Shown piece by piece: positions 43,870 through 56,067 of a DNA stretch of 64,000 bases. The stretch's first letter is position 1. The number at the start of each line of letters is the position of its first letter. Under the pieces are notes generated by a model, which did not search any database, had not been told where the DNA came from, and saw only the letters and a program-made list of their open reading frames with translations. A program made the position numbers and the translations under genes. Where the stretch lies: the NCBI RefSeq assembly GCF_964237555.1, contig NC_091437.1:84680238-84744237 (forward strand), written 5' to 3'. Source of the DNA: Oryctolagus cuniculus. Its lineage: Eukaryota > Chordata > Mammalia > Lagomorpha > Leporidae.

Positions 43870-44790
43870 TTACTGTAGTTTCTTAGTAACCTTGAAGGAT
43901 TGGTTCCAGAATACCTTGGATGAAAATCCCCAGATATTCATGTACTTTATGTAAAATGAAGTATTGTTTGCATATAACACATATAACATAAGTTATACAT
44001 AAGCATATCCTCCAGTATACTTTAATTATCCTAGATCACTTCTCATCCTAATATAATGTGAATATTGTGTTAATGGTTGTTATAATATATTATTCAGGGA
44101 ATAATGATAAGAACAAATTCTATACATGTTTAGTACAAATGCAGTCATGATAAACATAACCACACAGTGCATAACCTAAACAAAAGGCAAACATTGCTCA
44201 CTCAAGCAATGAGTATTGAAGAAAGACTGAGAATCTGAGAAATATCAGAAGGCTGCATAAAGGTGTGCCTGCAAGTCACTTTATTCTGGCTGACTCAGCA
44301 TGGTACTTGGTATACTCAAGTTCTGCACCAGCCATGAATTCCACAAATTTTCAAAAATCAGAACTTGAGTTTACAGTATACTAAGCACTATGCAGTGCCA
44401 GCATCCCATATGGGCGCCAGTTCAAGATCAGGCTGCTCCACTTCTGATCCAGCTTTCTGGTATGGCCTGGGAAAGCAGTAGAAGATGGCCCAAGGCATTG
44501 GACCCCTGCAGTGACATGGGAGACCCAGAAGAACTGCTTGGCTCCTGACTTTGGATCAGCGCAGCTCTGGCTGTTGTGGCCAGCTGGGCAGTGAATCAGC
44601 GGATGGAAGACCTCTTTCTCTCTCTCTGTTTTTCCTTCTCTCTGTGTTACTCTGACTTTCAAGTAAATAAATAAATAAATCTTTAAAAAAAAAAGAAAAT
44701 TTGTGGAACTTTCCCCACCTTTTTCCAACTACAGTTGATTGAATCTTCAGATAAGATTAAGAAGGCTTACTGTAATTGATATACCAACAT
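43870..44790 (+). mobile_element. Tigger/MER2-like DNA transposon, interrupted by a CSINE
   Basis: 'aggattggttccagaataccttgg', 'ccccagatattcatgtac', 'cagtatactttaattatcctagatcactt', 'attattcagggaataatgataag', 'tacatgtttagtacaaatgcag' and, after the CSINE, 'ctacagttgattgaatcttcag...ttactgta'. Family order preserved. Confidence 0.65.
44392..44695 (+). mobile_element. CSINE, head missing
   Basis: Plus strand from 'atgcagtgccagcatcccatatggg' to 'caagtaaataaataaataaatctttaaaaa'. 5'-truncated by about 40 bp. Inserted in the DNA transposon. Confidence 0.88.
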
Positions 44791-45278
44791 TTCTTGGCGT
44801 TGTGTTTATTATTTCAGCTGTTTATGCAAAGTGAATATTTAAAATTAAAAATACCATTTTGTTAAGGGCACTATTAAGAAAATGAAGACACAAATAACAG
44901 ACTACATGAACATGTTTGCAAAATATTTATCTGACAATGGACTTGCACATACAAAATACAAAGTCCTTCAAACTTAGCAATAAGAGAAATAAAACCCCAT
45001 CTGAAAGTGGGCAGGAGCTGAACAGACATCTCATGTAAGATATATGCATAATAAATGAACATATGAAATATGCTAAATGCAATTTTTCATTAGAGAATTG
45101 AATACTAAAAGAACAGGATATCAATGTACAGCTAACAGAATAGCCAAAATCCACAACACTTACAATGCTGGTGAGGATGTGGAGCAACAGGAACTCTCAT
45201 TCATTGCTGATGGGAATGCAAATGATGTAATCAGAAGAGAAGGCAGCTTGGCAAGTTCTTGAAAATCTAAGCATAATC

Positions 45279-46346
45279 AGTTAAGTTTCAGCACTTAAGA
45301 ATAATTGTGTATTGATCACTGTTAAATATAAGAGTGGGAATAACAGAGGGAAGAGATGTGCAATTCGGGACAAGCTGACTTACCTCAAACAGTAGAGTTA
45401 GAAACATACCAGGGGATTCTAATTCAATCCCATCAAGGTGGCATGTACCAATGCCATCTCACTAGTCCCAGTGATCAATTTCTGTTCACAATTGCTCATA
45501 ATGATAGGAGTAAGAACCAAAGGGATCACATAAACAAGAATAGTGTCTGCAAATACTAGTTGATAGAATAAAAAAGGAAGAGAACGATCCAACATGGGAA
45601 GTGAGATACACAGCAGACCCATAGAATGGCAGATGTCCTAAACAGCACTCTGGCCTCAGAATCAGCCCTTAAGGCATGCGGATCTGGCTGAAAAGCCCAT
45701 GAGAGTATTTCAGGCATGGAAAGCCAAGACACTATGGCGAAAAAAAAAAAAAACAAAAAAACAAAAAAACAAAAAAAAACCACTAAATGAAAGATCTCCG
45801 TGAGTGAGATCCTAGTGGAAAGAACCAGTCATCAAAGAAGGAGGTACCTTTCTCTGAAGGGAGGAGAGAACTTCCACTTTGACCATGGCCTTGTCTACAT
45901 ATGATGAGAGTCGGTGAACTCAGGGGGCTTCCATAGCCTTGGCAACTCATGACAAGAGCCTAGGGTGATTACTGATGCCATAAACAAGAGTGTCAATTTG
46001 TGAAGTCAACAACAGGAGTCACTGTGCACTTACTCCTCATGTAGGATCTCTGTCCTTAATGTGCTGTACATTGAGATTTAATGCTATAACTAGTACTCAA
46101 ACAGTATTTTTCACTTTATGTTTCTGTGTGGGAGCAAACTGTTGAAATCTTTACTTAATGTATGCTAAACTGATCTTTTGTATATAAAGAGAATCGAAAA
46201 TTAATCTTGATGTGAATGGAAGGGGAGAGGGAGAGGGAAAGGGGAGGGTTGCGGGTGGGAGGGACATTATGGGGGTGAAGCCATTGTAATCCATAAGCTG
46301 TACTTTGGAAATTTATATTCATTAAATAAAAGTTAAAAATTAAAAA
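45279..46346 (+). mobile_element. Young 5'-truncated L1 with 17-bp target duplication
   Basis: Rabbit L1 3' UTR closely matching 32920-34092. AAAATCTAAGCATAATC occurs at 45262-45278 and 46347-46363. Ends 'attaaataaaagttaaaaattaaaaa'. Contains an A/C-rich run at 45740-45780 where the other copy has (CAAA)n. Confidence 0.93.
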
Positions 46347-46424
46347 AAAATCTAAGCATAATCTTAGCACATGATTCAGTAGTTACCTTCCTACATATTC
46401 ACTGAACATGTTGAACATTTAAGG

Positions 46425-46700
46425 GGCAAGTGTTTGGTGCAGAGAAGTAAGATGGCACCTGGGAAACTAACATCCTGTATGGAAAACTGGATTTGAGTCT
46501 TGATTCCACTCCTGATTCTAGCTTCCTGCTAAGACACATTTGGGGAGGCAGATGTAATAGTTCAAGGTTTTGCTTTCTGTCACTCATGTGGGAGACCAGG
46601 ATTGGTTTCCCACCTCTTAGCTGTTGCAGGCACTTAAGAGTAACCCAATAATTAGAAAATCCCTCTCTGCTAGTCTGTCTGCGTTTCAAAAAATACATAA
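46425..46700 (+). mobile_element. Old CSINE
   Basis: 'ggggcaagtgtttggtgcagagaagtaag' to 'gtctgcgtttcaaaaaatacataag'. Diverged. A young CSINE inserted into its tail. Confidence 0.7.
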
Positions 46701-46706
46701 GTAATT

Positions 46707-47031
46707 TTTTTTTTTGACAGGCAGAGTGGACAGTGAGAGAGAGAGAGACAGAGAGAAAGGTCTTCCTTTGCCATTGGTTCACCCTCCAATGGCCGCCGCG
46801 GCCGGCGCACCACACTGATCCAAAGGCGGGAGCCTGGTACTTATCCTGGTCTCCCATGGGGTGCATGGCCCAAGCACTTGGGCCATCCTCCACTGCACTC
46901 CCTGGCCATAGCAGAGAGCTGGCCTGGAAGAGGGGCAACTGGGACAGAATCCGGCGCCCTGACCAGGATAGAACCCGGTGTGCCGGCGCCGCAAGGCGGA
47001 GGATTAGCCTGCTGAGCCGCGGCGCCGGGAA
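46707..47031 (-). mobile_element. Young CSINE
   Basis: Minus-strand GC-rich C-repeat from 'tttttgacaggcagagtgg' to 'ctgctgagccgcggcgccgg'. 'ATAAGTAATTTT' is present on both sides (about 46696 and 47032), the target duplication. Confidence 0.93.
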
Positions 47032-47213
47032 ATAAGTAATTTTAAAAAAAAAATAAATTTATTTTCACACAAAGACCTGCAACTAAATATAGATGCTTTA
47101 TTCATAACTGCCAGGTTTTCGCACAATGGAGTCGTCCTTCAATAGGTGATTCAATAAACACACTGGTATATCTACATAATGGGATATTATTTGAGGCTTA
47201 AAAGAAATAAATT

Positions 47214-47537
47214 ATTTTTTAAATATTTATTTTGTTTATTTGAATGGCAGAGTTACAGAGAAGGAGGGAGGGAGGAACAGAGAGAGATCTTCCTCCACTT
47301 GTTCATTCACTAAATGGCCACAAAAGTCTGGGCTGAGCCAGCAGCCAGGAGCTTCATCCAGGTCTCCCATGTGGGAATAGGGACCCAAGGACTAGGGTCA
47401 TCATCTACTGCTTTTCTAAGCTCTTTTGCAGGGAGCTGGATCAAAAGTGGAGCAGCCAGGACTCAAACAGGGATCCATATGGGATGCCAGACTTGCGGGC
47501 AGTGGCTTAACCTGTTACACCAGAACACTGACCCCAA
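47214..47537 (-). mobile_element. CSINE
   Basis: Minus-strand C-repeat from 'tttttaaatatttattttgtttatttgaatggcag' to 'cctgttacaccagaacactgacccc'. Confidence 0.9.
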
Positions 47538-48539
47538 AAATAAGTTGTTAAACCACAAAAGGATCTGGAAGAAAAATCATCTATCACTAAGTGAAACAAG
47601 CTACTATTATAAGCTATATACCACATGATTTTAACCAAATAATCTTTGGAAATAACAAATCTATAAAGGTCAGTGATTTAAAGTGTTTTGGGGGGAAGAA
47701 AAAAAAGGATGAATAGACAGATCATTGATAGCTACATGACACCATCTACTTGTCAAAACTCAAAGAATTGCCCAAAACAAGGAATGAACCCTAATGTATA
47801 CCACGGAAATCAGTTAATAATAATATATCAATGTTGGTCCATCAGTTACAACAAACGAACAGATTAATACAAGGTATTAATAATAGTGAACACTGTATAT
47901 AAGTGAGTGGGAGAGGTGGTGTAAGGGGACTTTAGGTTCTGCTCCATTTATCTGTAAGCCTGAAACTATTCTATTTTTTGAAAAACATAAAAAATTATTA
48001 TATTAAATATTTTTGGTGCTATAATTGTTATTTTAGCTATTTCTCCAATGTGATCCCTTTCATTTTTATTTTCCTACTGTATTATGACTTATTTTAAACT
48101 TAAAATTTATATGCAAAATCATGTATTTTAGTGTTGCTAAATATTACTTATGTAGCATGTATTCTGTATGCTAACAACTCTAATTACCTATAGTTTCATA
48201 TATGCAATACACAACCATGACAATATGATTAGATACATAATGAATAGGCAACCGGAAAATATCCAGCAAATGTAACTGACTTCACCTTCAGTTTCTCATC
48301 AGATTGACAGTTGTTCTTACTGATTGATGCAAGGTAATATGCAATCATGAATGATTGATTGGAAATCATATAGAATGGAAGGGAAAGCTGAGCATTGCCA
48401 CATTAACAAAAATAGAGTGTTAGTTGAACTGATGGCAATGGTGAGCTCTGCTTCTAGTATACTGAGTTTTACACTCAAGAAGATGGTGAAAATCATAATT
48501 CCATGTTCTATGGGATAAACATTGCTCATAAGATAATAA

Positions 48540-48720
48540 TATCTAACATTTGAGCACTTGCTTTTGTCAGGCACTGAAAGAAGTATTGGCTTATAGAAAC
48601 CATTCAATCTGCACAGTAGTCCTACGAGGTAGGATATTTTTATCTAATTTTCCCATTCTAGAGATGATTAAAGTGAGTTGTGCAGAACTAAACGAAGTGC
48701 AGAACCCCACTTTGACTTTA
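48540..48720 (+). mobile_element. MIR element
   Basis: 'catttgagcacttgcttttgtcaggcactg', 'gcacagtagtcctacgaggtaggatatttttatc' and 'cattctagagatgattaaagtgag' follow MIR order. Confidence 0.75.
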
Positions 48721-50068
48721 GGCTGGTAGACACTGGTGTACATATCCGTATTACTCCCCTAAATAATAGAAAGTAAGGACTCAGATGGTAGAAGTTGGAT
48801 TTTAAAAACACACAATCTAGTTTGTCTTTTAACTTTAGGCATCTAACATTCAAAGGCCTTACTTTAGTCTCTCTGTGAACAGACCCAACATGAGAGAAGT
48901 TATTTACATTCCTGTGCTCCTGAAAGAAAAACAAGATCATAAGATATTGCTGAGAAGAGCCAGCAAGATCATTGAGTGTCTACACAAACACATGGGAATC
49001 ATGAGTATAAAAATATATATAAAAGAAACTCCTTATTTATTGGTCAAAGCTACCATTTTTGGTTAATACCTTAAAATGATTCATAGCGAAGTTTAGCTTT
49101 TCAAGTTTATTCTTTGCAAACTACTATATATTCTAAACTTCTATCAGATCGCTGGTTATATATCAAACACACATATCTGGCAGAGACCTTTTCATAAGAC
49201 TGAAGAGATTGAAATTCTTTTTCATGAGAAATTGAAAGAAACTGAAAAACAACTGGGAACAAATACTGCAACTTTTTTATTGTCTCAAGTTCACAGAATT
49301 CTAAATGTAATCTCTCCCTACTCTTGCAGCATACAAAACGTGCACTGAAACGTGAGGGAGGTGACCATTATGAAAAAGGATTAGAGATCCTATGAAATCA
49401 ATGCGGGGAGCAGTCTTTGTGCAATTATTTTCACTTTCTTGTCTTAAAATGCGTAATGAGGTAAAGTTGCATGTATGAACTCCGTGAGATTTTCTTGAAC
49501 TGAGTTATAAGAAATTTAAATGGTGAGAGAGATGTATGTCTGTGAAGATACCAAGCTATCTTTACAGAAGAATGGTCATTTTAAAACTCTTGATCACATA
49601 CTACTAACAATGAATTCAAACGAAAGGCGACAGGGATTTTTCTCCTTTTTCAAGGATGAAGGACTGAGAACATTTGGAATATTACAGAAGAAGAGTGTTT
49701 AGAATGCTAAATGAGAGAGAAGTGAGATTAAAGCAGGTTGGTGAATCAAGAATAGGCAGCCAAATCTAAGGGTTTCTCTCCACTGACTACAAAAGGTCCA
49801 TATTAAATTTGTCTTGACTGTATATTTTATTAAATTCATTATCTTTAGTGCTCCTAGCACAAGATGCTATATTAATATGCTTAATATACTGTGCACTTAC
49901 AATGAATGCTACATAAAATTAACTTAGGAAAAACTGAAAAAGTTGCTTTGAAGATGGTGGCATCTAGAAATCACAAAGATTATTTGATATTTGGTTCCTG
50001 ATTTAATGGTTGGAATCATAAAAGATTTATGTTACTATATATTCAGAGATAAATAGGATTCTCAAAAC
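48720..50068. other. Repeat-poor stretch
   Basis: No recognised repeat. Several 60-codon frames but no exon signal that I would defend. Confidence 0.4.
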
Positions 50069-50074
50069 ATAGGG

Positions 50075-50551
50075 TGTCGCTCCCCGTCTTCGTGGAGGAA
50101 CGACACAGGACCCTGCGCTGTTCTTTTGTCTGCTCGGCCCTCCCCGGGTTTGCTGCTGGTTCCTCCCGGGTTGGCCACTGTCCCTTCCACCTCCGTGGAA
50201 GGGCGGTTCCCCCTGGCCGCTTTCCCCACTTCCGCAGGGGAGCAGCACACCGCCGGCCGGCTCTCTCAGGGGCTGCACAGGTGTTCCCCTTAGATGTTCC
50301 CCTTAGATGTTCCTGGTGCATGCCGTCTCTCTCCTCCTTTATAGTCCTCCTCCGCCAATCCTAACTCGGCTGCCCACACGCCGAGTACACTGCTCTCCTC
50401 CAATCAGGAGCAAGTCCTACAGTTTATTGGCTGAACTGGAGGCAGCTGTGTAGAAGCTGTTTTCTTCTGTCCCAGCGCCATATTGTGGGAGAGCAGATGC
50501 ATAGAATAAGTCTTAATTCCAGTAACAGTCTAGTCCGAGTTGCTCCCCACA
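50075..50551 (-). mobile_element. Solo LTR of the same family as the 7.9-kb element
   Basis: 477 bp with the same TGTCGCTCC...CCCACA ends and the same minus orientation. TATAAA is the complement of 50338-50343. ATAGGG is duplicated at 50069-50074 and 50552-50557. It differs from the 466-bp LTRs at a modest number of positions and carries a short extra segment ('cccacacgccg' region near 50372-50384), so it is an older or different subfamily copy. No internal sequence remains, as expected after LTR-LTR recombination. Confidence 0.93.
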
Positions 50552-50559
50552 ATAGGGAG

Positions 50560-53500
50560 TGTGACCCACATGATTCCTTAGTTGTAAAACTGAACCCACT
50601 ATGGACAATAGACTGTGTGGTGTAATCCTAAGAACAAATTAGAAAAGAGAAGCAGGATGATATCAACTGTATAAAACAAGTAAGACTACTCCAGAAATAT
50701 AACAATAGTGTTTGCTTTTGATAGAATTTAACAAGTGCACTGAACAACTACATTTCCCAGAAAGTTGCCATAATTTATACAATTATATGGAATTATAGAT
50801 AATTTTCATTTGTTCATATATGTACATGTAAGTTCTCAGTGGATTCATGAATGAAATAATAAAGGAATAGGTTGAAACAAGTGAAATATCTTCTACACTT
50901 GGGAGCTGTAAAACACAATTATGAGCTTACATATGGTAGGTCTATGTGGCTAGAATGTCTACATTCTGATTACTCCCCCATTTTTTTCCAACTTAATAGT
51001 GTGATCATTTTACTCTTACGTAACTAGAAACTAAAAAACTTGGGGCTTGGCTTGATTTGTGTAGCCAGTGATTGAAATTTTCCTGGTTGACTGAAGTGTT
51101 GTAGTCAAAATTTAGTTCTGGCAGCTGCCTATTCTCTCTCCCTGGGGACACATGAAAGATTTCGGAGCCATTGTTAAACCTACCATGACTTACTGCAGGC
51201 CTAAGTTCTTTGTAACAGCCAGTGTTTTAGCTCAGCAGATGTCAATTCCTCCTGCCTTTCCCAACCTGAGTCTTCTGACCTTTCACATAACATGTCAAAA
51301 TATTAGAATCTGCTATCTTTTATCATTTGAGTGTGGACAGTGCTTCCATGCACAGCCTATTGGCAGCACAGCCTGGCTGTGGGGTGACCATCTAAGGGGA
51401 AGATGTCAAAAATGAGCAGACCTCACCCTGGTGCAGCTGATTAGCTTCTGATTTTACCAGTTCCAGCATTAAGCTGCTTCTCAAGCTTTTCCTTGGGGAG
51501 AACAAAATAGTGTGTTGATATCTATCGAGCAATGGTGTTCATGAAATAGTGAAAAGTACTAAAATGCATTAACTCCAATATCTTCCAATGTAAACATCTG
51601 AATGGCCTGAAGTGGCAAAAGGAAGCAAGTTGTTTTTGATGACCATCCAAACAAACCACCTCTCTTTTACTTCCTTTTTTATTGGTTTCTACTAGATAAA
51701 ATGATTCCTTCCGTTACGATATCCTGGATTGTGTGTTATTACTTCTACCTCTTGCAAAAATGGAAGGTATGTGCTTGTACATGTTTATATGTTTTGACAT
51801 GAGTGCAAGGTTTTCTGCCCAGTTCTTAGGGATATCCTAAAGTAAGAATATCTATCCTGTATGACAAAGCATCTTATAAAATGATTATTGAAGCAATTCT
51901 AACTGCTGACAGTATTCACAATTTACCCCATGCAAAAAAGTGTTTATAAAATCAGGAAGAGAAAGTCCCAGAGATTTTTTGCTGTGGCTTTAGAGCCGTA
52001 GGCTATTTGGAATACCTAAGTTGACTGTCACCTTTGCTTTCTTCTCTTTCCAAAATGTATTCTCACTGGGGTCTGTTGTGACATGTGCAATATCACCTTA
52101 ATCTCCACATCGCCACTTCTAGCATGAAAACTTTGCTCTTCAAAGAGAAATAACTACATTGTTATTGGAAACAAAATTACATTAGCTCTGAAAACTGAGC
52201 CTATGAGCCTTCCCTGGGTTTATCAACTTTAAAGAAAAATCAGATATTGGTCATTCTGATTTAGAATGAGATTGTTTTGGTGGAGAAAGAAGATTTCAAG
52301 ATAGGCCAGTGGAAAATGTGCTACCTGCTAATATTCTCTCATATTGCAGAATGAGTTCTGCTGAGAAAAATATGAGATGTTATAGTTCCATGTATTTTAA
52401 TGAAACATTCCAAATATTCTGGTGTGTTGAAATGCAGCTATCGTAGTATCATGCAACTGATTGGAAGACATACATTGAGTAAGTATCAAAATATTACCAG
52501 GGGAATGGGTTGTGTTTCTCTTTGTGTTCTCATGGCTCCATATAATAACCGATGTTCAATTGATTCTCATTAAATCTTTCTCAGTAATGGAACATATCGA
52601 AATTCTCACCACTACATCTTTGTGCATGCTGATTCATTTCTTTGGGGACCCCTTTTCTGATATCCCAGAATTTTCTTAGAGCAAACTTCTATGGAAACTT
52701 TAGAACAACTAATCCACAAGTTCTTTCCTAAATCTATCCCCTGTTGTGGTTCTTTCTCCATTAGCTCCAGAACACAGTTTATATGATGGATAATAACATT
52801 TGTTTTTGTCTGGGTTTTCCCCATTATACTGTGAAGTCTTACCAAAAATACAATGTCATAGGTCTTCGTTGATGGAATGGCCCATCACACATTGAGAGTA
52901 CTTACTGTCTCGTGACTAATTCCACAGCTTTGGCACTCATTAGAGGCTCTGTTTGACCATAAACCATACAATATGCTGGGGACTCATTTGAGGTTGTAGC
53001 TATTTGTGTTACTGTGCAAAATGGAAACTTTTTTCTTGGCATCAATATACAGAAATTCTTCTACTGCTTGTTTGCCTCTGGTAGAAAGAAAACAAAGCCT
53101 CTCATGGCTTCCCATGTGGCGAGCAATGCAAATCACCCAGGTATTCTGAATAAGTGGGTTCTGCAAACAGATTAACCAACCTCATTAGCTGTCCAAAAAG
53201 ACAAGTGCATCTCCAGAAGTTTGGAATGACTACCTTTTATCTTAAATTCCCTGTGATATAAAACAGTGTTCTCTGAAACATTCAATCTCAAATTTGTTCA
53301 AAAGCAGCTGTTTTGAAGTTAAAAAAGAACTCAAAAATGTTCCCCATGTTTCAATATCAAATCTATGCCACATGATACAACTTATTAATGTATCACATTA
53401 ATGCTTCATGATACATTCATTTTTGCAGGAAGGATGGTAAATCACACCAGCCCCCATTTTTCTGAGCTCTGTTTATAGTGAAACTAAAATGAGAACTACC

Positions 53501-53890
53501 ATCGCAAACAATGAGCTCATGCAATGCTACTAATGTAACGGTTTTGATTATTTTATTATTTTTTATTTATTGGGCTCTGAAGGATCTGAGACAAGCTAAA
53601 GTATGACATTATATACAAATATAGGAAAATTTCAGCTAATAGACTAATCTCTTTCCTCTCCAGTATTGCAGTATACCCAGAGCAAGGATTTATTTTCATC
53701 ACTTACTGGGGAGAAATAGTGAGTTTCTGTCAGACTCAGTAGTGACTGTCGTGAAAGAAATGGGAATTATCTTCCTCAGCGTACCAGAACCTCACCGTAT
53801 CTACTCCCTATTTTTAGTTTTGCTGTTAAGGCCACATCCAGGTTTTGTAGGGCCTTAAGTCGATATAATTGTGGAATCCCTCTTTAAGAA
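50560..53890. other. Longest repeat-poor stretch of the window
   Basis: About 3.3 kb in which I recognise no SINE, LINE or LTR. Contains an exon-like segment at 51696-51766 (see findings). Candidate for old conserved non-coding or intronic DNA. Confidence 0.4.
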
Positions 53891-53894
53891 AATG

Positions 53895-54290
53895 TGTTAT
53901 ATCAGTCTGCAAGAACTTCCAAAACAAAGTACAGCAGAAATTTATTTTCTCAACACCTCTGGAGGCTGGAAGACCAAGAACAAGGTCTCAGAAGAGTTCA
54001 TTTGTGGTGAGGCCTCTCTCCCTGCCTTGGGCATGGCAACTTTCTCTCTGTGTCCACACTTGGCCTTTCTTCTGAACTTATGCACAAAGAGGAGTGAGTG
54101 AGCTGGTGAGCATTCTGGTGTTTCATCATCTTCTTAAGGACACCCGCCCCCATGAATCAGGGTGCAACACCACCAGCCTCATTCACCTTAATTACCTCCC
54201 AGACAGTTCTGTCTCCAAATGCCACTTTTGCATTAGGACTTGAAAGCATGAATTTGGGGTACAGAGGACATAATTCAGTAATAAAAGCAA
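53895..54290 (-). mobile_element. MaLR LTR (MLT1-like), minus strand
   Basis: 'cagcagaaatttattttctcaacacctctggaggctggaagacc', 'cacacttggcctttcttctg', 'atcatcttcttaaggacacc', 'accttaattacctcccagac' and 'gacttgaaagcatgaatttgggg...cataattcag' match the complement of MLT1-type LTRs in order. Confidence 0.8.
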
Positions 54291-54654
54291 ACTCATGAAT
54301 ACAGAAGTAGATGCCAAACTGGATTTTTACTTAAAATGAGAAAATCAATCACAACTAGTAGCTGGGGCTTGGAGATACAATCCCTCTCTGCGGAGATCTC
54401 TTTAGGCAGTGTAGCAAGAATGCTTATTTAGAAATGACTGCAATCTGTCTTCTCCTTGGCTGACGACCCGCAAGCAGCAGCTAGAGTGCTGGGTGCACAC
54501 AGGCGCCCTGAAGCTTCAACTGTTAGCTTCTTGGTAAATCCACTTTTGTCCCTTGTAGAAGAACTTGTCTCTAACTTTGGTCTGGGATCAAGAGAGGAAG
54601 GTAAAAGAACATAAGGGGAAAAATGTCAGATAAAATGACATTGGTGGTTTCTAT

Positions 54655-55175
54655 CTGCTCCTTAAATAATGTAATCAGACACCACTTAATGATATTTTGT
54701 TCAACAAGGAGCCACCTGTTCCATGGTGGGCCCATACGATTAGTATGGGGCAGAGACAGTCCTATTACCTGGTGACGTTAGAACTATTGTAACCTTACAG
54801 TGCAAAACATTACTCATATATCTGTGGTGACCCTGGTTAAGTATAATACATACAATTATGCACAATACCAGAATTTGGTAATGACTATGTTCCTGGTTTA
54901 TGTGTTCACTCTATTCTCTTTTATTGTTATTTTAGAACATTCTTCTTCTATTTCTATAGTAAAAATGTTGACACTAAAACAGTATCTATCCCATATTATG
55001 CTGGCAGCAGCTGCATACATCTCATATTTATCCAATCTTTTGATTGCATCAAGAGACCACAGGAGAGATTGATTTATACCATCCAAGCTTGTGTAAGTGC
55101 AACATATGATGTCCACAAAATGATGAGGCTGCCTAATGATGCATTGTTCATGACATATCCCTGTCCTTAAGTCAT
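54655..55175 (-). mobile_element. DNA transposon relic (same family as 5340 and 36858)
   Basis: 'cttaatgatattttgttcaacaaggagcca', 'ttacctggtgacgttagaac', 'tggttaagtataatacatacaattatgcacaatacc', 'gactatgttcctggtttatg' and 'gcctaatgatgcattgttcatgacatatccctgtccttaag' follow the family order. Family name uncertain. Confidence 0.6.
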
Positions 55176-56041
55176 ACAAGTCTTTTATTTTCCTTGGTTC
55201 CCCCTCCTCCCATCACTTACATTCTGCCCCTGCCCCTAGGTGTGAGTCTGAAAGAGGCCAACAACTGCTACTTCCATGTTCTCGCTAATGACAAAATTGG
55301 AGATTAAGCTTGTTGGTACAGGATGAATGCTTCATTTTTATTCTGTTTTACATGTATCCAAAGGTTTAGACACAGTGCCAAAACTCTCCAAAGCAGCTGG
55401 AATTTTTTTCCTATGATGTCAGACACTCTTCTCATTAGAACCATGTTAAACTGGACATCCCTGAAGGAATTAGCTTGCTGACAGGTTTTTATTAGAGTCA
55501 CCATAATGAATGACTCCACCCTGCTGGATAATTCACGTACTTCCATTTTTTCCTACAATTATTTTATTTCCCAAGTGTATTTCTTATCCAAATTTTCTTT
55601 AAAGGAGCTCACAAACTGTTTTGACCAAATCTTTGGTTCATTTTCCTTGGTTATTATTTTTTCACTGAATTGGAAAGTTACTTCAGCTTATGGCTGAAAT
55701 GATCAAACTGTTAAGTGGCTTTGCTGTCTAACTGTTAATATTTGTTTTCATTCAATGTTAGTTGTTTTTGGTGTAAGGAGTAGCAGCACAATTCCAGCTG
55801 GATTAGGCCAAAGGGAGAACACATTGGCTTCTGGATCTAAGGAGGGGTTGGAGGGCACTCAGGGACGTTCTCCACCCTCAAGGGAAAGGGTGGAGCTGCA
55901 CACTGGGACAAGAACTTTGCCAAAACCTCAGAGACTCTCTATGACTCTTATTTCTACTGATCTCTGAAAATAGCCAGAAAAACAGATTTTTAAAAACTTC
56001 AATCAAATATGTTTTATAACTTCAGCTGAGAGAGGGGTATG

Positions 56042-56067
56042 CACACACACACACACACACACACAAT
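56042..56067 (+). repeat. (CA)n microsatellite
   Basis: Thirteen uninterrupted CA units. Confidence 0.95.

Larger units (their letters stand above)
44880..48000 (+). mobile_element. Ancient L1 (L1M), ORF2 end and 3' UTR, with four later insertions
   Basis: 'aatagccaaaatccacaacacttacaatgctggtgaggatgtgg' (ORF2 end) at 45140, 'tggtatatctacataatgggatattatttgagg' at 47164, and the 3' UTR 'cggaaatcagttaataataatatatcaatgttggtccatcag' to 'ctgtaagcctgaaactattc' near 47970. Confidence 0.8.

Noticed and set aside
46399..46938. 179-codon minus-strand frame, the longest of the window
   Set aside because: Composed of two CSINEs and the join between them. Repeat-derived.
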